Positions 34,363 through 43,145 are shown, counted from the stretch's first letter. The stretch: 64,000 bases of DNA from Lewinellaceae bacterium (GCA_020636025.1 JACJYQ010000005.1:248001-312000); one strand, 5' to 3'. Notes: a model not told the origin generated them from the letters alone. Numbers and translations are program-made.

Positions 34363-36174
34363 ATGAAAAAAGCTGTTTACACTTTCATTGCCGGAATATT
34401 GGCAACTTTTCTTCTGTCTTCGGCGCTTACCGCCCAAATACCGCACCTGATCTTTCATGCCGAATTGGTAGGTGCAGAGCAAATTCCCACGGTGAATACC
34501 AGCGGGCGAGGCTTGATAACCTTGATGTACAATCCGGAAAGAACCAAAGTGACGGTCACCGGATTGATGGTTAACATCGATGGAGACATCACCAATGTAA
34601 CCCTAAACATGGGCAAAACCGGTGAAACAGGCGCTGTACTGCTGGATTTAACCCCTACGGTAATCGGAAGACGGCTTCATGCAGAAATAGATGTCCCCGA
34701 TCAGTTATTGAGAAACCTGCTTCCCAATCAGGTATATGCAACACTGAGTACTACGGCTCACCCGAGTGGGGAAATTCGCGGACAGTTCATTTGTGAAACA
34801 GACGAGGATTTCACAGGTATCCTCACAGGATCAGAAGCTGTTCCAGTAAGCAATTCAGCGGCACTGGGTTTTGGAGGTTTACATTTCCCTAAAGGGTCTG
34901 AGGATCTTGCTTATGCATTCTCGGTTCGTGACCTGAGCAGCACGGTGACTGAAATTGGCTTGTATAAGGGAGACCCGGGAACCGTTGGCACTTTGGTACA
35001 CGACCTTACTCCCGGCTTTTTTGGTGGCTTATTTCAAGGACTACTCGAATTTAGTGACCTGCCTCCTGATGTACTGCGTGAAATGAGAGAAGGCAAATAT
35101 TATATTGTCGTTAAAACAGAAAACTACCCGGATGGAGAAATCAGAGGACAAATAGGTTTTCAGGGATATTTTACATCTATTGCTCCGATTAATTCCTTTC
35201 AACAGGTTCCAAACCCCGGGTCTACCGGTTTCGGTTTCAGTCTTAACAAACTCAGTCCGGGACTCGATAGTATAACGACTACGGTTTCCATGATCAATCT
35301 CGTACCAACATCAATAGATATACATATTGGTGACCCGGGCACGGTGGGGCCTCTATTTGAGACGCTGGCGCCAAGTTCAAATCCATTGATCTTTCAGAAA
35401 AAATATGCGATCAACAGTGCCCAGTTGACAGATTTTGCGCAGGGCAGATTTTACGTAAACATTACCACCTCAGCATATCCAAACGGAGAAATCAGAGGAC
35501 AAATGAAGAATACCTTAAGAAAAGGATATGCTTTTGATTTATGTAAAGAGCAAATGGTTCCACCAACAAATTCCAATGGCTTTGGAGTAGGCATGGCTTC
35601 CGTTGACCAGGCCAATTGTTATTTGAACTACAAAGTCATTTATGACAAACTGAGCGGGCCGGTAAATGAAGCGCTCATCTGTCAGGCTCCTCCCACTATG
35701 AATGGGAATGCAATTTATCCAATGCCAACTACTAGTCCATTAATACCAGGTATTCAGGAAATCATGGCGGCTCACGGGGTAGCCATTGAATTGGGTGAAA
35801 CGTATATGTTGCTGGTGACCAATGCCTATCCAAATGGAGAGATCAGGGGTCAGATAGTAAGAGGCTTTAGTTGCCCTGAAACATCTGCCGGTATTTCCCC
35901 GGTTCAGAAAATTGAGGAGGTATTAGTTTCTCCTAATCCTTTCAGATCCGAACTGAGTGTCACATTTAGTAGTGAAACATCCTTTGATGCGAAAATTGTA
36001 CTCTACGACATTTTGGGAGTTCAAACATTGGTTTATCCCATACAAATTACAGAAGGAGACCAGGTTGTAAAAATGCCAACTGCCGGGTTGCCAATTGGGT
36101 ACTATACCATGGTTTTAGAAACACCTGATCGCAGTTCCGGCAAGCTTTTGAAAAAGCTTATACGACAGGAGTAA
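34363..36174 (+). CDS. T9SS type A secreted protein with four CHRD domains
   Basis: A 603-residue extracellular protein. A signal peptide (MKKAVYTFIAGILATFLLSSALTAQ) is followed by four CHRD-type domains at roughly 28-150, 152-270, 275-390 and 395-520. Each closes with a version of YPNGEIRGQ (HPSGEIRGQF, YPDGEIRGQI, YPNGEIRGQM, YPNGEIRGQI). The C-terminus (about 525-603, LVSPNPFRSELSVTF...GYYTMVLE...KKLIRQE) is a T9SS type A sorting domain. CHRD was named from chordin; its bacterial role is unknown. The open frame runs upstream into polA, but ATG 34363 begins the signal peptide and follows a -7 box. Confidence 0.9.
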   Translation: MKKAVYTFIAGILATFLLSSALTAQIPHLIFHAELVGAEQIPTVNTSGRGLITLMYNPERTKVTVTGLMVNIDGDITNVTLNMGKTGETGAVLLDLTPTVIGRRLHAEIDVPDQLLRNLLPNQVYATLSTTAHPSGEIRGQFICETDEDFTGILTGSEAVPVSNSAALGFGGLHFPKGSEDLAYAFSVRDLSSTVTEIGLYKGDPGTVGTLVHDLTPGFFGGLFQGLLEFSDLPPDVLREMREGKYYIVVKTENYPDGEIRGQIGFQGYFTSIAPINSFQQVPNPGSTGFGFSLNKLSPGLDSITTTVSMINLVPTSIDIHIGDPGTVGPLFETLAPSSNPLIFQKKYAINSAQLTDFAQGRFYVNITTSAYPNGEIRGQMKNTLRKGYAFDLCKEQMVPPTNSNGFGVGMASVDQANCYLNYKVIYDKLSGPVNEALICQAPPTMNGNAIYPMPTTSPLIPGIQEIMAAHGVAIELGETYMLLVTNAYPNGEIRGQIVRGFSCPETSAGISPVQKIEEVLVSPNPFRSELSVTFSSETSFDAKIVLYDILGVQTLVYPIQITEGDQVVKMPTAGLPIGYYTMVLETPDRSSGKLLKKLIRQE

Positions 36175-36308
36175 TACGTTTCGGTGCGCTGTAGTTTAAG
36201 GTGGAAATAATGCCAACATTCAAAAATCAGACTGCAATCAAGCCTTGACACCAGAATTTTCAAAGTGATAGACAATAGCGTGAACCCTTTGATGCTTTTT
36301 TGGTTCCA

Positions 36309-37511
36309 ATGCCCATGAGTAGCAAAGAGAAGGTTCTTCTGTTAATATTGGCGGCGGTGAACTTCACCCACATCATGGATTTTATGATCATGATGCCTTT
36401 AGGCCCGCAATTGATGAAGTTGTTTGATATCAATCCTCAGCAATTTGGCTTTGCCGTATCTGCATATAGCATTATGGCAGGGATCACCGGATTTATTTCG
36501 GCCTTTTTTGTGGATAAATACGACCGAAAAAAGGTATTACTATTTGCCTACATCGGCTTTGTGATCGGAACTTTCTCCTGTGCTTTCGCCCCGAGTTATG
36601 AATTTTTACTGGCTGCCCGCACCCTCGCAGGCTTCTTTGGCGGTATGATCGCGGCCCAGGTTTTGTCAATCGTTGCCGATACGTTTGAATACCAACGCCG
36701 TGCCAGTGCCATGGGGATCCTGATGACCTCCTTCTCGCTAGCCTCCGTAATTGGCGTACCTACGGGGTTATGGCTGGCTGCTCACTACAGCTGGCATGCT
36801 CCGTTTTTAGTCATAGGTGGACTCGGGGTGGCCATCATTATCCTGATTGGAGCACTAATACCTCCTATTAATAAACACCTGGAAAATCAGGAAGCCAAAT
36901 CAGCCAAACCACTAAGAGTTCTGAACGACATTTTCAACAGTCCGAACCAGATGAAGGCCCTGACCCTCACCATCGTACTCATGCTGGGGCATTTTTCCAT
37001 CATTCCATTCATCGCCCCATCCCTGGTTGGGAATGTAGGCTACAGCGAGGACAAGATATTTTTGATTTATTTGGTGGGAGGTATCTTAACCATATTCACA
37101 GCTCCTCAGGTCGGTAAAATTGCCGACAGACGCGGAAAATATCCTGTTTTTGTATTTTTTGCCCTGTTTTCCATCTTACCCATCTGGTTGATCACCAATT
37201 TATGGCCCATGCCCATGTGGGTAGTATTGGTCATTGCCGGTTTGTTTTTCATCACCGTTAACGGCAGGATGATACCCATGCAGGCCATTGTGTCGAGTGT
37301 AACGATGCCAAACAAACGCGGCGGCTTTATGAGCATTAACTCCTCAGTGCAACAACTTGCAAGTGGTATTGCTGCCACTATTGGGGGCGCCATTGTAGCA
37401 GAAGGACCTGGCGGCCGGATTGAGCACTACTCATGGGTGGGATATTTTTCCATAGTGTTGATTTTGAGCTGCATATTGCTGGCAGGCCGTGTAAAAGCAG
37501 TGGATGCCTGA
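36309..37511 (+). CDS. Major facilitator superfamily transporter (drug/sugar efflux type)
   Basis: A 400-residue inner-membrane protein with about twelve hydrophobic segments, the size of MFS permeases. The loop after segment 2, FFVDKYDRKKVLLFAYIGF, matches the MFS D-x-x-x-R-K-K signature between helices 2 and 3. The second half repeats it weakly as GKIADRRGKYPVF. The pattern fits the DHA1/AraJ-like efflux group, but the substrate cannot be told. ATG 36309 is chosen; 36315 is equally possible and a TTG at 36300 less likely. Confidence 0.88.
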   Translation: MPMSSKEKVLLLILAAVNFTHIMDFMIMMPLGPQLMKLFDINPQQFGFAVSAYSIMAGITGFISAFFVDKYDRKKVLLFAYIGFVIGTFSCAFAPSYEFLLAARTLAGFFGGMIAAQVLSIVADTFEYQRRASAMGILMTSFSLASVIGVPTGLWLAAHYSWHAPFLVIGGLGVAIIILIGALIPPINKHLENQEAKSAKPLRVLNDIFNSPNQMKALTLTIVLMLGHFSIIPFIAPSLVGNVGYSEDKIFLIYLVGGILTIFTAPQVGKIADRRGKYPVFVFFALFSILPIWLITNLWPMPMWVVLVIAGLFFITVNGRMIPMQAIVSSVTMPNKRGGFMSINSSVQQLASGIAATIGGAIVAEGPGGRIEHYSWVGYFSIVLILSCILLAGRVKAVDA

Positions 37512-37542
37512 TTGCTTTCCTGAAATGAATGGATAAATTTGT
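37512..37542 (+). promoter_or_regulatory. Promoter of the small His-rich membrane protein gene
   Basis: TTG (37512-37514), 19 bases, then TAAATTTGT (37534-37542), matching the consensus. The start codon at 37557 leaves only about ten leader bases. Confidence 0.7.
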
Positions 37543-37556
37543 AGCGCTTTACACTC

Positions 37557-38171
37557 ATGAACGAAATCCTGATAGCAAGTCTAGGCATCAGCCTGCTTCA
37601 CGCCACCATACCCAACCATTGGCTACCCATTGTGGCCATTGGTAAAAGGTCGGGATGGAGCGGCATGAAAACCGTGCGCATCACAGCCATCGCAGGCATC
37701 GCGCATGCTTTGAGCACAATTTTTATTGGGGTGTTGTTGAGTCTCGCCGGATGGCAACTGGCAGACTGGGTGTCAGCTTTCACCAGGATTGCTGCACCGT
37801 TGATATTAATTGGGCTGGGAATCTTTTTTATCTACCGCCATTACTTCCACCAGCATTTCCATTTGCATGGAGAGATAAAAAAAGAGCTAAGTGAAAAACA
37901 GTTGATTGCAACACTTACAGTCGCCATGTTTTTATCACCTTGTCTGGAGATAAGCGCTTTTTTTCTGCTTGCCGGCACTCACGGGCTTACCACTGTGATG
38001 GCCTTGAGCGGGCTGTATTTTGCAACTACAGTGGTAGGCATGTCTGTTTGGGTATTGCTTGTGTGGCAAGGACTTAATTTCCGCAATTGGCATGCGTTGG
38101 AGCATCAGGCGGGTATAATTTCAGGGGTGATTCTGGTGCTTACCGGGCTTTGGGGGATTTTTTTCTCTTGA
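37557..38171 (+). CDS. Six-helix membrane protein with His-rich loop, possibly NicO/metal-exporter-like
   Basis: A 204-residue inner-membrane protein with about six hydrophobic segments. The first carries HATIPNHWLPIVAIGK, which resembles the HAxDPDH motif of nickel/cobalt transporters. A His-rich loop (RHYFHQHFHLHGE) follows the third segment, and SPCLEISAFFLL the fourth. These suggest divalent metal transport, but the family assignment is tentative. It has its own promoter, so it need not be an operon partner of the MFS gene. Confidence 0.55.
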   Translation: MNEILIASLGISLLHATIPNHWLPIVAIGKRSGWSGMKTVRITAIAGIAHALSTIFIGVLLSLAGWQLADWVSAFTRIAAPLILIGLGIFFIYRHYFHQHFHLHGEIKKELSEKQLIATLTVAMFLSPCLEISAFFLLAGTHGLTTVMALSGLYFATTVVGMSVWVLLVWQGLNFRNWHALEHQAGIISGVILVLTGLWGIFFS

Positions 38172-38235
38172 GGACGGAGGCCAGGTTGAGTAAATGAACA
38201 AATGTTTGTAGAAGGGATTTTTAATTTTGGGAATT

Positions 38236-38318
38236 GGGTATTCCTTGTTGGGCGTTGGATATTCTTCTACGGAACTTTGGGAATTACCAACGCCCAACAA
38301 GGAATATCCAACGCCCAA
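38236..38318. repeat. Inverted repeat built on TTGGGCGTTGGATATTCC
   Basis: The 23-base arm 38236-38258 (with core CCTTGTTGGGCGTTGG) pairs 22 of 23 with 38287-38309. In a shifted register TTGGGCGTTGGATATTC (38249-38265) pairs fully with 38302-38318. So each arm holds overlapping copies of one unit and two alternative hairpins are possible. Confidence 0.8.
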
Positions 38319-38427
38319 GGATAGGTGCCGCTTCAAAGGCCGTTGTAGACGCCCTCACTAGCAATTTCTGTCATCAATTACTTCTTTTCAATTGCACAAT
38401 AAGCGAAAAACCACCTTAACAAATGCA

Positions 38428-38464
38428 GAAGCCCGGCTTGCCTGCAAGAGGCAAACCGGGCTTC
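38428..38464 (-). terminator. Terminator-like hairpin after atpC
   Basis: GAAGCCCGGCTTGCCT (38428-38443) pairs with AGGCAAACCGGGCTTC (38449-38464), 15 of 16, with a 5-base loop. On the minus strand it lies 36 bases past the atpC stop. The T-run after it is weak. Confidence 0.6.
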
Positions 38465-38499
38465 CAAAAATCACAACACTCTATTCAAACTCCCTACAC

Positions 38500-38748
38500 T
38501 TACCCTTTTATGCCGGAAATCAGGAGAGACACCTCATTGTTCAGGCACTCTACAAAGCCGCCTGAAACGTTGAAATTCAAACTATCTCCATTTTCTTTTA
38601 CAATGTTGACGGCACCTTCGCGGAGCGACGCCACAATGGCTGCGTGTCCCTGCAGCAACTGGAAGCTGCCATCGGAGCCTGGAACCTGTACAGATTTTAC
38701 AGCGCCTGCAAAGATTTCTTTATCCGGAGAGAGAACTACTAAATTCAT
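38500..38748 (-). CDS. atpC: F1F0 ATP synthase epsilon subunit
   Basis: A central-stalk subunit that couples rotation and inhibits ATPase activity. The 82-residue protein (MNLVVLSPDKEIFAGAVKSVQVPGSDGSFQLL) is only the N-terminal beta-sandwich. The C-terminal helical hairpin found in longer epsilon subunits is missing, as is usual in Bacteroidota. It follows atpD by 26 bases. Confidence 0.93.
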   Translation of the reverse strand: MNLVVLSPDKEIFAGAVKSVQVPGSDGSFQLLQGHAAIVASLREGAVNIVKENGDSLNFNVSGGFVECLNNEVSLLISGIKG

Positions 38749-38774
38749 GTATTGAGCGTTTTTAATCCGTCAAA

Positions 38775-40292
38775 TTAGTTAGCTGCTTCTTCAAGCATTT
38801 TCTTGCCTTTGGCAATGGCATCATCGATGGTACCAACCAGGTTGAAGGCTGCTTCAGGATACTCATCCAGTTCACCGTCGATGATCATGTTGAATCCACG
38901 GATGGTTTCGTCGATTGGCACCAATACACCTTTCAAGCCGGTAAACTGCTCGGCCACGTGGAAAGGCTGTGAAAGGAAACGCTGAACACGACGAGCGCGG
39001 CCTACTACGAGTTTATCTTCGTCGGAAAGTTCTTCCATACCCAGGATCGCGATGATGTCCTGCAATTCATTGTAGCGCTGCAGGATCTGCTTCACACGCT
39101 GGGCGCAACGGTAGTGCTCGTCACCAATGATCTTAGGATCAAGGATACGGGAAGTAGAATCGAGTGGGTCAACCGCAGGATAGATACCCAGGGAAGCAAT
39201 TTTACGACTCAATACTGTAGTAGCATCAAGGTGCGCAAAAGTTGTTGCTGGAGCCGGATCCGTCAAGTCATCAGCAGGTACATAAACCGCTTGTACAGAG
39301 GTAATGGAACCACGCTTGGTTGAAGTGATGCGCTCCTGCATCAAACCCATTTCAGTAGCCAGGGTTGGCTGGTAACCTACCGCAGAAGGCATACGACCAA
39401 GCAATGCAGACACCTCAGAACCTGCCTGAGTGAAACGGAAAATATTATCTACGAAGAACAGGATGTCACGACCGCCGGCAGGATCTTTGAGATCGCCATC
39501 GCGGAAATACTCGGCCATGGTCAATCCGGAAAGAGCTACACGGGCACGGGCACCAGGTGGCTCGTTCATCTGACCAAATACAAGCGTTGCCTGTGATTTT
39601 TCCAGTTCTTTTTTATCAACTTTCGACAAGTCCCAACCGCCTTCTTCCATGGAGTGTTTGAAGTCTTCTCCATAGCGAATTACGTTAGACTCGATCATTT
39701 CGCGAAGCAGGTCATTTCCTTCACGAGTACGCTCTCCTACACCGGCAAACACCGACATACCGTCGTATGCTTTCGCGATGTTGTTAATGAGCTCCATGAT
39801 CAGAACCGTTTTACCTACACCGGCACCACCGAAGAGACCGATTTTACCACCTTTTGCATAAGGCTCGATCAGGTCAATTACTTTAATACCTGTGTACAGG
39901 ATCTCGCGTTCTGTGGAAAGATCCTCATAAGCCGGTGGCTTACGGTGGATCGCATAGGCATCTTTACCTTTTTTAACCTCACCAATACCATCAATGGCTT
40001 CACCTACCACGTTGAAAAGACGACCGCGCACGGCTTCTCCAACAGGCATGGCGATAGATGTTCCGGTATCAACGCATTCCATACCACGAGTCAAACCATC
40101 TGTAGAGTCCATGGCAATGGTACGAACACCATCTTCACCCAGGTGACGCTGTACTTCCAAAACAAGAACAGAGCCATCAGCTCGGGTTACTTCCAGTGCG
40201 TTGAGAATTTCGGGCAATTTGCTGTCCTGTGCGCTGAAATCTACGTCAACTACAGCTCCGATAATTTGTTTGATACGACCGATATTAGCCAT
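38775..40292 (-). CDS. atpD: F1F0 ATP synthase beta subunit
   Basis: The catalytic subunit of F1, which makes ATP at the membrane. The 505-residue protein has the P-loop GGAGVGKTVLIMELINNIA, the catalytic Glu in GVGERTREGNDL and the ATP synthase alpha/beta signature PAVDPLDSTS. The atpD-atpC pair without the other subunits is the usual Bacteroidota arrangement. A good promoter lies at 40384-40413. Confidence 0.97.
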   Translation of the reverse strand: MANIGRIKQIIGAVVDVDFSAQDSKLPEILNALEVTRADGSVLVLEVQRHLGEDGVRTIAMDSTDGLTRGMECVDTGTSIAMPVGEAVRGRLFNVVGEAIDGIGEVKKGKDAYAIHRKPPAYEDLSTEREILYTGIKVIDLIEPYAKGGKIGLFGGAGVGKTVLIMELINNIAKAYDGMSVFAGVGERTREGNDLLREMIESNVIRYGEDFKHSMEEGGWDLSKVDKKELEKSQATLVFGQMNEPPGARARVALSGLTMAEYFRDGDLKDPAGGRDILFFVDNIFRFTQAGSEVSALLGRMPSAVGYQPTLATEMGLMQERITSTKRGSITSVQAVYVPADDLTDPAPATTFAHLDATTVLSRKIASLGIYPAVDPLDSTSRILDPKIIGDEHYRCAQRVKQILQRYNELQDIIAILGMEELSDEDKLVVGRARRVQRFLSQPFHVAEQFTGLKGVLVPIDETIRGFNMIIDGELDEYPEAAFNLVGTIDDAIAKGKKMLEEAAN

Positions 40293-40383
40293 AAAACGAA
40301 ATGATGTTTGGTTATTAGTGTCCTTTTACCCAGTTTGGCCTGCGTTTTTGGTGCGAATGGACACGATTTTTGTAAAAAGCCGC

Positions 40384-40413
40384 GCAAAATTACACCAGTT
40401 TGCCGTAAAACAA
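40384..40413 (-). promoter_or_regulatory. Promoter of atpD-atpC
   Basis: On the minus strand TTG (40411-40413) is followed after 18 bases by TAATTTTGC (40384-40392), a full match. The leader to atpD would be about 85 bases. Confidence 0.7.
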
Positions 40414-40634
40414 TGGAAAAGTTCAACTTTTTATCTTTCGAAATAAAATTTCGGTGATCTGTGGAAAATGCAGCTGGGGACAGCATTTTTTCAGTTTTTT
40501 CGTAGCAAAATATAGCTACTTCTGCCAAAGGATGTGTCTTGATATAATGAAACAGGTGTCATCCCGAATTTTCACCCAATATAAATGCTAGATTTTGCCC
40601 GGGCCTACATCACTTCCAATCCCCAATTCCTGTT

Positions 40635-40678
40635 GCGCCTGCGTCTTTCCCGAACTTCTTCGGGAAAGACGCAGGCGC
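40635..40678. repeat. Perfect 20-bp hairpin
   Basis: GCGCCTGCGTCTTTCCCGAA (40635-40654) pairs without mismatch with 40659-40678; the loop is CTTC. It is just downstream of a separate, sufficient terminator, so termination is not its obvious purpose. Confidence 0.85.
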
Positions 40679-40688
40679 GGCAAAAAAA

Positions 40689-40725
40689 CATCCCGAAAAT
40701 TCCAATTAGCGGAAAATTCGGGATG
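40689..40725 (-). terminator. Intrinsic terminator of the 274-aa protein gene
   Basis: On the minus strand CATCCCGAA-TT-TTCC, loop GCTAATT, GGAA-TT-TTCGGGATG, then seven T (plus-strand A run 40682-40688). The stem has only a two-base internal mismatch. It lies 35 bases after the stop codon at 40760. Confidence 0.8.
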
Positions 40726-40759
40726 AGAATTGTTTAAATTTGGGGTTGCCGGAATTAAA

Positions 40760-41584
40760 TCACCTCTGTTTATTGAACCCAACTGACACACCGAACCTGT
40801 ACCCTTCAGGGTGTGGTATGGCGATCAGGTTAACTGGGAAATTGATATTCCCTGCCTTAAAGTTCTTACCAATTGACAACAAGAAAGAAGAGGTGATCCC
40901 AAAATTGCCACGTGCATCAAACGCTTTTGTAGTGCCATCAGGATCAGGTTCACCTGGATTATTGGCTCTGTATTCTGAGAGTAGCATCCAATCTCCCTCT
41001 GCATCAAAGAATCCTTCGGCTCTTTTTGTCATATATAGAATAGGTCCTACGATAAACTCCCAGCCGGATTTATTGAATCTTACTCCATTCAAAATGCTCA
41101 GAGTTGGAAGAAACTTTCCTTGATCAAGACCTGTGATGCTCGGGACAAATTCAAAAAGTACCTGAACCTTCTCATTACTGATGTAGGCTGTTTCAAACTG
41201 ATACCCAAACTGGGACATAACAGGTCTGGCATTCAGGCCACCTTGAGAAAGTGGATCCTGAATCCGTTCGGCAAAATTTCCGGAGAAAAACGCAAAACCA
41301 ATACGCGGACCGCCCAGATGCAGTGGTTCAGCCTCATCTTCTTCAGGGACCTGACGGGCGAGGTTCTCCGGTTCGACCCAAATGCCTGCATTGGTAATCT
41401 GTTCACAAGGGCGCACTAAAATTTCATTTGACCGTTTATCCATGACTTCTACATACAGGAGACCACCATTTTTGAGCTTGATGGTGTCACAGCTTGGTTC
41501 TGCCAACAAAGCGCTTGCCTGAATGGTGAAAACTAAAAAGCTTAAAAGGGCTAAAAAATGCTTAATTGAAAACAGGTTTTTCAT
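40760..41584 (-). CDS. Unrecognised exported protein
   Basis: A 274-residue protein with a signal peptide (MKNLFSIKHFLALLSFLVFTIQASALLA). Two Cys (CDTIKLKNGGLLYVEV...VRPCEQI) flank a short N-terminal domain resembling the SH3-like beta strands seen before outer-membrane barrels in this phylum. The rest, ending RFGVSVGFNKQR, has alternating strands typical of a beta-barrel with a C-terminal aromatic. No family is recognised. A terminator follows directly. Confidence 0.75.
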   Translation of the reverse strand: MKNLFSIKHFLALLSFLVFTIQASALLAEPSCDTIKLKNGGLLYVEVMDKRSNEILVRPCEQITNAGIWVEPENLARQVPEEDEAEPLHLGGPRIGFAFFSGNFAERIQDPLSQGGLNARPVMSQFGYQFETAYISNEKVQVLFEFVPSITGLDQGKFLPTLSILNGVRFNKSGWEFIVGPILYMTKRAEGFFDAEGDWMLLSEYRANNPGEPDPDGTTKAFDARGNFGITSSFLLSIGKNFKAGNINFPVNLIAIPHPEGYRFGVSVGFNKQR

Positions 41585-41750
41585 GTCATATCGTTTTTAA
41601 TGGTGAATAACAAGACAAAACTACCGGCACACTTAACCCGTTTTGGAGTAGATTTCAGTCAATTTAAATTAATTTTTATTTAATATTAATAATATTTGAA
41701 CACCCTGTTTTGGCTATCCTTTTTTTTATAGTAATCCATTTTACTACTCC

Positions 41751-41859
41751 AATTATACTTCACGCTGTTTGGTTTTGAAAATCGCCTGCGGCTAAATCAT
41801 TGATTAATAGCGTTCAGTATGACAAGTGTTTTCAAAACCACTTTGCGGTGGCTATAATT
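41751..41859. repeat. Dispersed ~107-bp element, copy B
   Basis: It is highly similar to 18781-18887. This copy is bounded by AATTATA (41751-41757) and its reverse complement TATAATT (41853-41859). Near its right end CCAC-TTTGCG-GTGG can pair. It lies about 170 bases from the start of the exported-protein gene and 190 from the DUF4249-like gene. Confidence 0.85.
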
Positions 41860-42025
41860 GACTGCCAAAGCTGCATTAAGCTACAATACTGTACAAGATG
41901 CGGATGGCCATACTCCTTATTATGCAATTATTTCATCTATGAACCAACCCAGACAACTTTTCCGGGGTCTTAGCTAAATAAAGACGTTCCTGCTATTTTG
42001 CATCGGCACTGAAGCATGAATACCC

Positions 42026-42034
42026 TACTTTTGC
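42026..42034 (+). promoter_or_regulatory. -7 box TACTTTTGC before the DUF4249-like gene
   Basis: A full match lying inside a possible longer reading frame that begins at 42016. It argues that translation starts at 42049-42055 instead. Confidence 0.5.
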
Positions 42035-42048
42035 AGCCTGAGAAAATT

Positions 42049-43077
42049 ATGATGATGAAAAAACTATTGTATTTCGTTCTGCTTGGCACTTTGCTGAGCG
42101 CTTGTTCCAATGATTTTGAGGTAGCAGCCCCCTGGAAAGAAGTACCCATTGCTTATGGACTTATTTCCCCAAAAGACACAGCACATTACATCCGCATCGA
42201 AAAAGCCTTTCTCGACCCGAATGTCAGTGCTTTGGAGATTGCCCAAATTGCAGACTCCTTATATTATAACGAAAATGCCATCAGTGTCTGGCTGGAAAAT
42301 ACCGGAACGCAAGCGCGTGTTCCACTTTACCGGGTTGATGGAAATCTGGAAGGTTATGTTCGCGATTCAGGACTCTTTGCCGACCGTCCCAACTGGCTAT
42401 ACCGAACCAGTGGCCCATTTGTAACCGCAGGAAAAACGTATGAATTAGTCATTGAACGCAATGACGGCAAACCTGATATTACAGCCCAAACGGTGGTTCC
42501 TGGAGATTTCACGTTTATTAGCCAAAAACCGCAAAACATTGTTCGGGAAGTGGAGTTCTCGGACTCAACCACCACCACCGTGGAATGGCGCACAGACGTA
42601 AACGGCGTTTATTTTAATATTGACTTCGAAATTGCCTATCGCGAAGAAACTCCAGATGGGACAGTCATTTTCCGAGACACGCTTTTATGGCATGCCGCCA
42701 AAAACATTGAAAGAGAAGAGGTACTTGTTGGAGCTGGCGGCACCTACCGTGGAAAGACAGAAATTTCGGGATCTCAGTTTTTTCGCTTCCTTTCTGAAAA
42801 TATTTCACCTGCAGGCAATAATTTCCGCTATTTCGACAGGGGTTCCATCATTTTAGAAGGTGGTGGACGAGAAATACGCGAATACATAATAACGGCATCT
42901 GCGAATTCCGGTTTAACGGGCGCCGAAACCTTTCCTGTTTATACAAATCTATCTGAGGGCTTTGGCATTTTCACCGGTAAGAACGAGTTTATATTAACCA
43001 ATGTCCGAATTGGAGAACCAACCATTGAACGAATGAAACTAAATCCACTAACCCAGAATCTAAAATTCAGGTTTTAG
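42049..43077 (+). CDS. DUF4249-like lipoprotein
   Basis: A 342-residue outer-membrane-associated lipoprotein. The start MMMKKLLYFVLLGTLLSACSND is a lipoprotein signal with Cys in LLSAC. The core PIAYGLISPKDTAHYIRIEKAFLDPN is typical of DUF4249 proteins, which are usually paired with TonB-dependent receptors. No receptor is adjacent here. Function is unknown. Three ATGs in a row (42049, 42052, 42055) are possible starts; a -7 box lies 14 bases before the first. A 19-bp terminator follows. Confidence 0.8.
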   Translation: MMMKKLLYFVLLGTLLSACSNDFEVAAPWKEVPIAYGLISPKDTAHYIRIEKAFLDPNVSALEIAQIADSLYYNENAISVWLENTGTQARVPLYRVDGNLEGYVRDSGLFADRPNWLYRTSGPFVTAGKTYELVIERNDGKPDITAQTVVPGDFTFISQKPQNIVREVEFSDSTTTTVEWRTDVNGVYFNIDFEIAYREETPDGTVIFRDTLLWHAAKNIEREEVLVGAGGTYRGKTEISGSQFFRFLSENISPAGNNFRYFDRGSIILEGGGREIREYIITASANSGLTGAETFPVYTNLSEGFGIFTGKNEFILTNVRIGEPTIERMKLNPLTQNLKFRF

Positions 43078-43104
43078 GATTAAGCACTTGTTCTAGATCA
43101 GCCT

Positions 43105-43145
43105 AAAAAAGCCGGAAAAATGGATGCCATTTTTCCGGCTTTTTT
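43105..43145. terminator. Strong bidirectional terminator
   Basis: AAAAAAGCCGGAAAAATGG (43105-43123) pairs perfectly over 19 bp with 43127-43145, loop ATG. The A-run on the left and T-run on the right let it act on both strands. Confidence 0.85.

Larger units (their letters stand above)
38172..38499. other. 328-base gap with two inverted repeats
   Basis: It holds the GGCGTTGG inverted repeat (38236-38318) and the atpC terminator hairpin (38428-38464). The short frames here are formed by the repeats and resemble no protein. Confidence 0.6.
40293..40759. other. 467-base gap between two minus-strand units
   Basis: It holds the atpD promoter, a 20-bp perfect hairpin (40635-40678) and the terminator of the upstream gene (40689-40725). 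CCCGAATTTTC near 40563-40575 is also complementary to GAAAATTCGGG at 40713-40723. Confidence 0.6.
41585..42048. other. 464-base divergent spacer with dispersed element
   Basis: It holds copy B of the dispersed element (41755-41859) and the -7 box at 42026-42034. The part from 41600 to 41750 is AT-rich without recognised signals. Confidence 0.5.

Noticed and set aside
38234..38419. 61-codon frame in the gap before atpC
   Set aside because: Much of it is the TTGGGCGTTGG inverted repeat translated; the opposite-strand frame at 38121-38336 has the same cause.
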